A stretch of 64,000 nt of DNA, taken from NCBI RefSeq assembly GCF_932526225.1, contig NC_064042.1, positions 2,091,001 through 2,155,000 on the forward strand. The letters run 5' to 3'. Shown here piece after piece: positions 1-10,700 of the stretch; position 1 is the stretch's first letter, and each line of letters starts with the position of its first letter. The notes below the pieces were generated by a model that did no database searches, had not been told where the DNA came from, and saw only the letters and a list, made by a program, of their open reading frames with translations. The position numbers and the translations under genes are program-made. Source of the DNA: Nematostella vectensis (lineage: Eukaryota; Cnidaria; Anthozoa; Actiniaria; Edwardsiidae).

Positions 1-1500
1 GAGGTGTTTGTGGTCGAGGGGTTCTTCCTGGACAGAGAGGTGTTTCTGGTCGAGGGGTTCTTCCTGGACAGAGAGGTGTTTCTGGTCGAGGGGTTCTTCC
101 TGGACAGAGAGGTGTTCCTGGTCGAGGGGTTCTTCCTGGACAGAGAGGTGTTTCTGGTCGAAAGGTTCTTCCTGGACAGAGAGGTGTTTCTGGTCGAGGG
201 GTTCTTCCTGGACAGAGAGGTGTTTCTGGTCGAGGGGTGCTTCCTGGACAGAGAGGTGTTCCTGGTCGAGGGGTTCTCCCTGGACAGAGAGGTGTTTCTG
301 GTCAAGGGGTTCTTCCTGGACAGAGAGGTGTTTCTGGTCAAGGGGTTCTTCCTGGACAGAGAGGTGTTTCTGGTCAAGGTGTTCTTCCTGGACAGAGAGG
401 TGTTCCTGGTCGAGGGGTTCTTCCTGCACAGAGAGGTGTTTGTGGTCGAGGGGTTCTTCCTGGACAGAGAGGTGTTTCTGGTCGAGGGGTTCTTCCTGGA
501 CAGAGAGGTGTTTCTGGTCGAGGGGTTCTTCCTGGACAGAGAGGTGTTCCTGGTCGAGGGGTTCTTCCTGGACAGAGAGGTGTTTCTGGTCGAAAGGTTC
601 TTCCTGGACAGAGAGGTGTTTCTGGTCGAGGGGTTCTTCCTGGACAGAGAGGTGTTTCTGGTCGAGGGGTGCTTCCTGGACAGAGAGGTGTTCCTGGTCG
701 AGGGGTTCTCCCTGGACAGAGAGGTGTTTCTGGTCAAGGGGTTCTTCCTGGACAGAGAGGTGTTTCTGGTCAAGGGGTTCTTCCTGGACAGAGAGGTGTT
801 TCTGGTCAAGGGGTTCTTCCTGGACAGAGAGGTGTTCCTGGTCGAGGGGTTCTTCCTGCACAGAGAGGTGTTTGTGGTCGAGGGGTTCTTCCTGGAAAGA
901 GAGGTGTTTGTGGTCGAGGGGTTCTTCCTAGACAGAGAGGTGTTTGTGGTCGAGGGGTTCTTCCTGGACAGAGAGGTGTTACTGGTCGAGGGGTTCTTCC
1001 TGGACAGAGAGGTGTTTGTGGTCAAGGGGTTCTTCCTGGACAGAGAGGTGTTTCTGGTCGAGGGGTTCTCCCTGGACAGAGAGGTGTTTCTGGTCAAGGG
1101 GTTCTTCCTGGACAGAGAGGTGTTTCTGGTCAAGGGGTTCTTCCTGGACAGAGAGGTGTTCCTGGTCGAGGGGTTCTTCCTGCACAGAGAGGTGTTTGTG
1201 GTCGAGGGGTTCTTCCTGGAAAGAGAGGTGTTACTGGTCGAGGGGTTCTTCCTGGACAGAGAGGTGTTTGTGGTCGAGGGGTTCTTCCTGGACAGAGAGG
1301 TGTTTCTGGTCGAGGGGTTCTTCCTGGACAGAGAGGTGTTTCTGGTCGAGGGGTTCTTCCTGGACAGAGAGGTGTTCCTGGTCGAGGGGTTCTTCCTGGA
1401 AAGAGAGGTGTTCTTGGTCGAGGGGTTCTTCCTGGACAGAGAGGTGTTTCTGGTCGAGGGGTTCTTCCTGGAAAGAGAGGTGTTCCTGGCCCGAGAGGTT
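1..1500. repeat. 36-bp minisatellite, about 41 copies, with 432-bp higher-order structure
   Basis: A 36-bp unit (core GAGGTGTTTCTGGTCGAGGG followed by GTTCTTCCTGGACAGA) repeats without spacers from the first base to about 1500. Variant units recur in order: the unit with GTCGAAAGG is at 157 and again at 589, 432 bp or 12 units later, and the unit with GTTCTCCC is at 273, 705 and 1065. The array therefore grew partly by duplication of 10- to 12-unit blocks. Since 36 is a multiple of three, all three forward frames are open for hundreds of codons. The array continues beyond the left edge of the window. Confidence 0.97.
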
Positions 1501-1505
1501 CCTGA
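3..1505 (+). CDS. Possible last exon of an interrupted collagen-like repeat protein (partial)
   Basis: The frame beginning at base 3 is open from the window edge to a TGA at 1503-1505. It encodes a 12-residue repeat GQRGVSGRGVLP: three Gly-X-Y triplets broken by VLP. It ends in GKRGVPGPRGS, which is collagen-like, and an AATAAA follows about 210 bp later at 1718, as expected for a terminal exon. Against this, the other two forward frames are equally open (12-mer EVFLVEGFFLDR, running to 1722, and CFWSRGSSWTER) and substitutions among units do not favour synonymous sites in any frame. The ORF may therefore be only a by-product of a 3n minisatellite. No signal peptide or N terminus lies in the window. 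Confidence 0.35.
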   Translation, partial: GVCGRGVLPGQRGVSGRGVLPGQRGVSGRGVLPGQRGVPGRGVLPGQRGVSGRKVLPGQRGVSGRGVLPGQRGVSGRGVLPGQRGVPGRGVLPGQRGVSGQGVLPGQRGVSGQGVLPGQRGVSGQGVLPGQRGVPGRGVLPAQRGVCGRGVLPGQRGVSGRGVLPGQRGVSGRGVLPGQRGVPGRGVLPGQRGVSGRKVLPGQRGVSGRGVLPGQRGVSGRGVLPGQRGVPGRGVLPGQRGVSGQGVLPGQRGVSGQGVLPGQRGVSGQGVLPGQRGVPGRGVLPAQRGVCGRGVLPGKRGVCGRGVLPRQRGVCGRGVLPGQRGVTGRGVLPGQRGVCGQGVLPGQRGVSGRGVLPGQRGVSGQGVLPGQRGVSGQGVLPGQRGVPGRGVLPAQRGVCGRGVLPGKRGVTGRGVLPGQRGVCGRGVLPGQRGVSGRGVLPGQRGVSGRGVLPGQRGVPGRGVLPGKRGVLGRGVLPGQRGVSGRGVLPGKRGVPGPRGS

Positions 1506-1717
1506 GCAAGGTGTTTCAGGATGGAGGGGTGTTATTTTAAGCAATGTGGTCCTTTGCCAAGGAGTATTTCTGAACAAAGGTGGTTTCTTGACTGAGGAGT
1601 GGTCAGGCTGTTATCTGCCATTTCGGCAAAGCTGTGCATTGTTTATTTACATTCTCATCTTGTTTTGTAATATTGTATGGGTAGTTGTCTATATTCTCTC
1701 AACGTTGACATGCCATC

Positions 1718-1723
1718 AATAAA
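1718..1723 (+). terminator. Candidate polyadenylation signal AATAAA
   Basis: AATAAA lies about 210 bp after the collagen-like stop codon and overlaps the stop of the alternative frame (TAA at 1720-1722). It is consistent with the 3' end of a plus-strand transcript entering from the left, but the hexamer alone is weak evidence. Confidence 0.35.
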
Positions 1724-1889
1724 TTTCTCCTTTCCTAGCTAGCTAGACTAATTTTATTTGGAGATTCGAGCTATGGAGATTCAACTGTGTTTAAGATATA
1801 TCTAGCTTTGTTTTTTTTTTCCAGGAAGCTACTTTCTGTGGTTCTGTCCATGTACTTCGCCTCCACCCTCTCAGAACGGAGCACGATCG

Positions 1890-2425
1890 CCCGACCGGTT
1901 CTACGTCTAAAGCACCGTGTCTTCTCATAGCTTCTAAGTCTAGATGAACGTGTCTTCAGGTCGCGTCTACGTCTAGAGCACCGTGTCTTCTCACCGCTTC
2001 TAAGTCTAGAGGAACGTGTCTTCAGGTCGCTTCTACGTCTAGAGCACCGTGTCTTTTGACCGGTTCTACGTCTAAAGCACCGTGTCTTCTCATAGCTTCT
2101 AAGTCTAGAGGAACGTGTCTTCAGGTCGCGTCTACGTCTAAAGCACCGTGTCTTCTCACCGCTTCTAAGTCTAGAGGAACGTGTCTTCAGGTCGCTTCTA
2201 CGTCTAGAGCACCGTGTCTTTTGACCGGTTGTACGTCTAAAGCTCCGTGTCTTTTGACCGGTTGTACGTCTAAAGCTCCGTGTCTTTTGACCGGTTGTAC
2301 GTCTAAAGCTCCGTGCCTTTTGACCGGTTGTACGTCTAAAGCTCCGTGTCTTCTCAGGCCGTTTCTACGTCTAAAGCACCGAGTCTTCTGCCGCTTCTGC
2401 GTCAGAATCTTCTTTCAAATGGCCT
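1890..2425. repeat. 33-bp minisatellite with 165-bp higher-order unit
   Basis: Units of about 33 bp contain ACGTCTAAAGCACCGTGTC variants. A block of five units (165 bp) starting GACCGGTTCTACGTC is at 1893 and is repeated almost exactly at 2058. From about 2221 the array changes to four nearly identical 33-bp copies of a TTGACCGGTTGTACGTC unit. A 128-codon open frame (2056-2442) exists only because the period is a multiple of three and is not called as a gene. Confidence 0.95.
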
Positions 2426-2440
2426 CTTTGTCTAGATCAT

Positions 2441-2752
2441 GATCCACCTTTCGCCGTGAGTGGATGAGACCAGTGTAAGCAGTCAATCCTCTCGATGAAT
2501 TGTGGGACAGATAAGGAAAAGTCACAACTTCGACTGTTACCCATGATCCACCTTTCGCCGTGTGTGGATGAGACCAGTAATAGCAGTCAATCCTCGCGAA
2601 GAATTGTGGGACAGATAAGGAAAAGTCACAACTTCGACTGTTACCCATGATCCACCTTTCGCCGTGTGTGGATGAGACCAGTAATAGCAGTCAATCCTCG
2701 CGAAGAATTGTGGGACAGATAAGGAAAAGTCACAACTTCGACTGTTACCCGG
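2441..2752. repeat. Three tandem copies of a ~104-bp unit
   Basis: Copies begin with GATCCACCTTTCGCCGTG at 2441, 2544 and 2649 and end near CTTCGACTGTTACCC. Copies two and three are almost identical; copy one differs at several positions. I compared the unit by eye with remembered U1, U2, U4, U5 and U6 snRNA sequences and found no match. Its function, if any, is unknown. Confidence 0.9.
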
Positions 2753-2759
2753 ATGGAGA

Positions 2760-4761
2760 TTAAATAATGCAGCATATATGAGTGTGAATATTATTATTAG
2801 ACTCTGGGTCCGTTTGCACTATGACAATAGTTTTGATAAATGGTTACAAGATTTTCGCATCTCATATTTTTTTCCTGTTTGGCAATCGTGTTTGCACTAG
2901 CTCTTTTTCGAATTTCCCCTGTGAATCGAAGAGCCCCCATCCATCGCTAAGAGTGCCGCCATATTCTACTGAATATGACATTTGATAATTGATTGCTGTC
3001 AAGAAACAAAAAGCATTTTCACACTACGAAACATTTCGTGGCCTCCACCCGAGGCAGAACACCGGCTTTTTGAATTATGTTAAAGTCTAACAACTGCACT
3101 TAAAGCCGCATAGTCACCAGTTTACTTCCGGAGGTCCGACGGAAACCTCAACCGTCAAAAGACAAAAGAATCTTTTAGAATCCGAGATATTAACCAGGCC
3201 ATCCGCTCTAAATTATCGATTACGTCCTCAAAGAAACTTCCAATACACTGCTTTCAATATTTTGAAATATTTTTCGCGTTTTCTGTTAAAAATCATCGGA
3301 ATTTGTTACGTAATCGACCGGAAGTAAACTGGTGACAATGCGGCTTTAAAACCTACTTGTATCGACCGATATTGTTTGTAGAACTCTCAAAATCTCGCCT
3401 ATCGCAAACAGGCCCTTTGTGTTTAACGGTAAAAACGTTAGAAATCACGTATAACTAGGCTCGTAGCCAAAGACAATGTGTTTCATGTGAGATTGGAAGT
3501 TCACCAACAAATGTAACAAAGATTTTAGTAGTTTTTTTAATGCCCGAGACTCCTTTACACTGGTTCGTTCGTCTTGAAAGCGTTAATTTTTGCTATTTTG
3601 GTATTGCTGAAAAATGTGAAAACGTCACTGTCACTCTGTGGGCGCAGAGCGTGACGGGAACTCCGCGAGAAAAATAGGGCTAGGATGGATAGGGTAAGGT
3701 TCTCATTCCAACTATACCCCATGAGTTTCCGAGAATAATTAAGTATTAATTTTAGTTATTTTATTTAAACTTTCTGTAAGAGGTGTAAAAGTAGTAATTT
3801 TTACCGGAGCGATTTGTAACATAATCATTGGAAAAATTGTAATAATAAAATAACTATTTATCATTTAAACACAAATTACGTCCACCCTTGTCTGGAGCAG
3901 AAAAAACGACGATAGAAGAACCGATTTTTCGGGGTAATGGGGAGGGGGGGGGGGGGGGGCTGGATTTTATTGCCGGCCGACACTGGTAGCTAATTCCATC
4001 TTAGTGCATATTTCTTTCGGAAAGGTTCCCGGTTACCGTTGTACTGCTCCGAATTCGCAACTTCCCAAAGCGAGCATATACTTACAAGCAGAAACGAGTG
4101 TGGTCAACTCCAAATAAACGCTGAAACATTTTCTCCAAAACGTTTTTTTTTTTTACTAAATAAAAATCCCGCGGGTCGATCCCGCATGCAGTACACGATA
4201 TCGAGGCAGCAGGCCAGGCTGCAAGGCCTAGGTGCATGTGTTGTGTCCTGCGCGCTGTGCTGTGTGTAGAGAAAAGAGAGGCTGTCGCATAGAGAGGAGA
4301 AAGCCACCAGAAACAGCCTTGAAAACTTCCCTAAATACACCCCTTTACTGGGGTTTTACTCGTCTATCCTCTTTAAACCCAAAGCTGTACATACGTGGCC
4401 TTCAGTAGGTGCTAAACTATCGAAAGGTATCGCAACTTCACATTTTATTTCTTGAATTATTCAGTTGTATGGTTGTGGGGGTTCATAATTTTACACAAAT
4501 GTTTCTATGAGAAGTGAACGTCAGAACACGAAATTTTCAAACTTTTTTATTTATTATTACTGAATCGTTATGTATATATATGTGTGTGAATATCCAGTGA
4601 TATTCATCTTTGTTTTATACGTCGATACAGCGGCTAAAATATGAACGCTCGAAGTCGAAAGTGAGTTCGTCGAAGAGGACCCATCGATTCTTGGCATACG
4701 TTTACTGGTGGCTTTGTGTATCGATAAAGTAAACGCCGGTCCTTGCTAAAATCTATCTACT
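2760..4761. other. Intergenic region upstream of the ankyrin/KH gene
   Basis: No convincing coding sequence is seen. The stretch contains a 250-bp inverted-repeat element (annotated separately), a 16-base G run at 3944-3959 and otherwise unique AT-rich DNA. The last ~140 bases are presumably 5' UTR or promoter of the gene starting at 4762, but no core promoter motif could be identified with confidence. Confidence 0.6.
3100..3349. mobile_element. 250-bp MITE-like element with 32-bp terminal inverted repeats
   Basis: The left end (3100-3131, TTAAAGCCGCATAGTCACC...) is the reverse complement of the right end (3318-3349, ...GGTGACAATGCGGCTTTAA) with one mismatch over 32 bases. Both ends begin or finish with TTAA, which could be part of the inverted repeat or a TTAA target duplication. 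There is no coding capacity. It is a non-autonomous DNA transposon candidate; the superfamily cannot be decided from one copy. Confidence 0.85.
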
Positions 4762-7700
4762 ATGAGTTCCGAAGAAGACGAAAATGTCGATAGCATCGAA
4801 ACCACGCCGATCGACGAGTCGGATTCCGTAGTTCGGTCGGTTGCGGAAGCCGATGTAAGTCTGGATGAAATGATGAGCTTGGCTTGCCGGCAAGGTAAAC
4901 TAGATATAGTTGAGTTACTCCTTGAGAGTGGGGCCCATGTGGACTATCGAAATAAGGCCGGTAATACTCCCTTACTTGAGGCTTGTAGCCAAGGTCATGT
5001 CGATGTGGCTCGTTACCTACTTGACCACAGTGCCAACATCGATGCACCGACCGAGACAACTTCAGACAGTGCCCTCACGTGGGCCTGTACTTTAGGCAAC
5101 GAAGCCATCGTCAAGTTATTACTACAACGCAAGGCAAACGTGGAGCATCGAACTAAAGATGGGTGCACTGCATTAATGTTTGCAGCCTTGGCAGGACATG
5201 TCAAAGTTGCCACTATGTTACTTGATCATGGTGCTGAAATCAATGTTGAATCTGACAGCAACAAGGATAGCCCATTAACCTTTGCATGCTGGAAAGGTCA
5301 CTGTGATGTGGTAGAGTTACTCCTGGCCAGGAGTGCTAACATCGAGCATCGTACCAAGGAGGGGTTTACCCCGCTGATGTTTGCTGCCCTTGGTGGCCAT
5401 ACGGATGTGGCAGCAAAACTTCTTGAACAAGGCGCTAAGGTGAACATACCAAGCGGCAGCAACAATGACATCCCTCTTACCAGCGCATGCTGGAAGGGCC
5501 ACCATGATGTGGTCAAACTGCTGCTGAAGTATACATCAAACATCGAGCATCGCACCAAGGATGGGTGCACCCCCCTGATGCTAGCTGCGAGGTATGTCAA
5601 ATATTGTGTTGTATTAACTTGGCTTGAAGGGTGTCAGAAATACTGTTGTGGGATGTAGAGAAAAAATTACTTTTGTCTTTATTACTTGGAATATGGAACA
5701 TTCTTCCTTTCTTTTTTTTACATTTCCATTAAAATGCATAACATATATATAAAATGGATTTCAATTTATTGTGGCAAAGAATAATATAGCTTTTGCAAGT
5801 TAACATTTGTAGTTTTTTTTTTAATTTGAAACAAAAATTTAAAAAAATAAGATTATATTTTTCTTTGGGCCTCTTTTTTAAAATAATTTTTTTATTCTCA
5901 AAGCTAAAATTTGAGTGCAGAGATTGGTAGAAAATTGAAATGAAATTGAAATGTTTCAACTAAAACCTCAATAAAAGCTCATGTCTTTAAAATGTGCATT
6001 ATGTGCCTTTTATTGTAGAGACGTTTTTTTATACAAGGATATAAAGTAATCAGATAAATAATACTTCTTGCTAGGTTTGTGATTTTAGCAGCAGTGTAAC
6101 CATTTGATTATAAAAATTCACTGAGATTTTCGTAACTAGAACTAGTATAGATGCCTAGATGTATGTTACATCAGAATAAACCATAATTCAGATTTTTTAA
6201 AATTCTTATGACCAAGAGAAAAGATCTGAAAACTGGCAAAATAAAAGGGTCTAAAATTTATAGTAACAGCTAACAATTAATGAGCAAATATATTGAAATG
6301 CTAGTTGAATATTTTGTGCTTGTTCCACTCTGTTCCTATTTTTTCTATAAGAAAAAAAAACAATCTGATGCTCTAAGGGCAATTACTTCCTCCCAAATTA
6401 AAAACATAGAAGAGGTCAGAAAGCATGTAAAAATAATTATTTCCTGCTCACTAGATTGTATATAGATTTTCATTAGTACAAGGTATTATCAAGTTGTCTG
6501 ATTGATTTTTTAATGTTTATGGAAATGTCATTTTTGGTTTTTTAATGTATTATCTGTAAGTTGCATTGATTGGCTAACTGGTTAGTTATTACTAGACATG
6601 CTTGATGGTGCAAAAGTTATATTTTGCTGAACATTTTTCATAAACAGTTTTATTTATTGCCATAGCAAATCAGTCTAAACCAAATGGAATTGATCCTTCC
6701 TTGTTTCGATTGCCTTTGATGCCTTTGGAAGATTACCTTTTATAGTCGCCATTTCTTGAAATAAAGCTTTCATTTCTTTAACCTTGATTGGAATGTGCAA
6801 ATAAAACTTTTTTGGAATTGAATAAAATTGGTTACACTCACAGTCCGGCTGAGAGTGTAGTCCAGCTGGTACAACTTAGTGATTAGATAATCTACAACAG
6901 TTTTAATTATTGAGATGTTTTCCTTTTATTTGCAAAATTTACCTTTTTACTCTGCTAGAGCTGTTTTGTTCTAACAAGAATTTTACAAAACACACATGAT
7001 TAGATAATAATGTTTTTTAACCAGGTAGTATGTTTCTGGGTGATCTGTAGAGCGTTTGAGACAACCATGCTTTAGTCCCTGAATGTGGTTAGTATGGTTG
7101 AACATCTTGTGGAATTTATTTTGTCTTAAGATATCTTTTTCTATTATACACAGTTTTCTCTTATACATATGTGATAAAATCATAATTTTAGTATTATTTT
7201 TTATGGTAGAGCCAAATTTTTCTTGAACCCTCAAGGGAAATGACAAACAGTTTTAGCTGGGAAAGGGGGTACTTTAAGTTATTTGAGTAGAAATGACTGA
7301 ACATTAGTCAGTTTAAGTTAGCCAGGAATTCGATTTTTCTAGGTTATTGGGGTTTCACTCTAGTTTATGTTTCACATACAGTTTCAAATTGTATTTATTA
7401 CTGAATCTGTAAGAACAGCTGATTCTAAATCTTGTTTTCTGACTGAAAAGTTACTAATCTTGTTAACTTTTCTACCAAAATAAACAATACCATCTCATGG
7501 TAAAGAATACTAGGAAATATTTTTTCATTCCAGCACGTCATGAGTATATTGGTTTTCCCAGTGCATCATGGGTATATTTGTTACCCCAGTGCATCATGGG
7601 TATATCTGTTACCCCCAATGCATCATGGGTATATTTGTTACCCCCAGTGCATCATGGGTATATTGATTGTCCCAGTGCATCATGGGTATATTGGTTACCC

Positions 7701-10700
7701 CAGTGCATCATGGGTATATTGGTTACCCCAGTGCATCATGGGTATATTGATTACCCAAGTGCATCATGGGTATATTGCTTGTATTCAGTCATGTGACTTT
7801 CTTTTGTGCGTTAATTTCTGGTTTATGGAGTGGTGGTCAAACAAACCAACATGGCCGCCATTGTTCAAGCACACACTTTGATTCTCTCCAAGTACGCTGA
7901 AAGCGTAGAGCCAAATGTGAAGGATTGATACCCAAAAACAGTTTTATTGTGTCGAGGGATCGACCCCTACACTTTAAAAAAGAAAGATTGTGTGTCGGAT
8001 TTCGACAAATTTCCCAAAGTCAAGTTCCCCAACGTCTCGAATAACCAAGCAGGGAAATATAATCTATCCATTTATAGAATTCTGCCCTCCAGAAAGCCGC
8101 TACCAATGCTAAAAACATTAGGGAATGTTTTGGGAACATGTATCATTTGTTGGCTGTCAAAAATCGTGTTAAAGGTGAGAAATCCAGCTTGCTTATATAA
8201 GCGAAAAAAAAAAATTAAAACTATGTTCTCAGCGTTCAGGAAAGCTGAAACACGTTCCAGCAATTCTTTACAACTTATAAACGTATAACTGAGTTTGACC
8301 GGGTAAGATACGGTGTCATAGCCATGCTGTTTACGGGATCTCAGAATAAGGGGGACAAAGTGTTCTCTCCCGAAAATATTGCATATTATATACACAAATT
8401 GTTGCTTTAAGAACGAAATTTAAGCAGATTTGGATATATAATCTCATGATGTAATAATCACATAATCACAATTTGGCCTCTTGCTTTGAATATGTTTAAG
8501 CTCAATTCTTTTTCCTTGTAAACATTAAACATTTTGGAGCTTATTATTTCATAATGAAAAGCAACATTCGACAAAATATACTTTAATTTATTCGAGTAGG
8601 CTCACTAATCCGCCATTGAGTATCAATATTGTGCACATAGCCATATTGGTTACCCCAGTGCATCATGTGTATATTTGTTACCTCAGTGCCATTATGGCTG
8701 TGTTGATTGACCCAGGGTATTATGGGTATATTGGTGAGTCCTTTATTGGTATGTCTGTTGTCTCAGTGCATCAAGGGTATATTGATTGTCCATTGCATCA
8801 TGGTTATGTATGTTGTCATTGCACAATCAAATCATGGAAAGGTTTATATTATAGGTTGATATTCTGACAGCTCAACCTGTTTTTGCTTTTGTTTATCGGA
8901 AGGGCATATAATGGCTATGTTTGATTTCTCGTGGTTGCTGTCTTCCATAGGGAGGGGCACTACAGTGTTGCTAAGCTGATACTTGACAGTAAGGCTGAGG
9001 TTAACAAGCCATCTGGCAGTGAGAACAACATCCCTTTGACGCTGGCCTGCTGGAAAGGCCACACCAAAGTGGTGGAGCTTCTGCTAGAGCACAAGTCTAA
9101 CATCGAACATCGCAACAAGGCAGGGTGCACACCTCTCATGCTTGCCGCACGGTGGGTGGTAACTATTTCTTGTGACCGAACAAGAACCCCTCCATATCCT
9201 TAAAGGGCCATGCGCTTTAGGGTGGCCATCTTGACAGTTTTGGGAACTTATAATGACGGGAGAAATGCCAATCTCATTGACATGAACTTCCCTGGTCAAA
9301 AGGCCGAGGTGAACAGGTGCTTTAGTTTGTGTCAGTGGAACCTGTAATTCTATCATTCTTTTTTTAATGCCTTGTCTTGGTGGTTAGGGTAGCACATGCC
9401 ACGACAAGCTGATCCAGATATTGACCTTTTGGTTGAAAAGTGAAAAAAATATGTAATAAACATCTTTGGAATAGTCACCAAGATAGAGGGAGATGTACTT
9501 AATATTGGAAGGTTTTTTTTGAAGTGTTTGCACTTGGCATGAGGACTAGGGGATGTATTTGTTTGTATTATTTACATGCTTGCTCTATACTCATAGGGAG
9601 GGACATGTCGAGACCACTGAGTTACTACTGAACAAGGGAGCAGAAATCAACAAACCATCAGGCAGTAATGATGACACACCCCTTACATTAGCATGCTGGA
9701 AAGGTAATGTAATGGAATGAAATTTTGTTGCATTCAGGTCACATTTGTGTTGTTAAATTACTGTATAATGGTTTCGTTTCATTTTGTCACATGATATTGT
9801 TAGTTGGTTTTTGTGTAATGGTTTTGTTGTATTCAGGTCATGTTCTTGTGCTACTTGCGTTGTAATGGTTTTGTTGTATTCAGGTCATGTTGGTTTTACT
9901 TGCGTTGTAATGGTGTTGTTGTATTCAGGTCATGTTGGTTTTACTTGCGTTGTAATGGTGTTGTTGTATTCAGGTCATGTTGGTTCTACTTGCGTTGTAA
10001 TGGTTTTGTTGTATTCAGGTCATGTTGGTTCTACTTGCGTTGTAATGGTGTTGTTGTATTCAGGTCATGTTGGTTCTACTTGCGTTGTAATGGTTTTGTT
10101 GTATTCAGGTCATGTTGGTTCTACTTGTGTTGTAATGGTTTTTTGTATTCAGGTCATGTTGGTTCTACTTGTGTTGTAATGGTGTTGTTGTATTCAGGTC
10201 ATGTTGTTGATACTGTATGTTGTATTGGTTTTGTTGTATACAGGTCATGTTGGTGTTGTCGAGCTACTGCTAAAGCACCACTCGAAGGTTGACCACCAGA
10301 CCAAGACCGGGTGCACTCCACTAATGGAGGCCACAAGGTACAGTGATTGTCTGCCATAGCATTTTGATGGACGTGTGTCACTGGAATATGGATGGCCAGG
10401 TCACTGGCACAGTAAAAAATAGAGCTGTTGTTGACCTATTTATATATTGTGCGCTGTATCACTGATTGACCTATTGCTGTTCTGATTAGGGAGGGTCATG
10501 TTATTGTTGTACTGATTGGCATATTGCTGTTGTTCTGATAAGGGAGGGTCATGTTATTGTTGTACTGATTGGCATATTGCTGTTGTTCTAATAAGGGAGG
10601 GTCATGTTATTGTTGTACTGATTGGCATATTGCTGTTGTTCTGATTAGGGAGGGTCATGTTATTGTTGTACTGATTGCCCTATTGCTGTTGTTCTGATTA

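Noticed and set aside
1-1500. CRISPR-like array (36-bp direct repeats)
   Set aside because: The units are contiguous and there are no unique spacers; the surroundings are eukaryotic.
979-1509. Minus-strand open frames over the 36-bp array
   Set aside because: They are period-3n artefacts of the repeat (12-residue unit LSVQEEPLDQKH) with no independent start or flanking coding sequence.
2441-2752. Tandem snRNA genes
   Set aside because: The size is suggestive, but the unit does not match the spliceosomal RNA cores I can recall, and no promoter element or Sm site is visible.
9784-10292. Plus-strand ORFs of 131 and 150 codons in intron 3
   Set aside because: Both are translations of the 45-bp repeat; the flanking ankyrin exons splice across it with correct phase.
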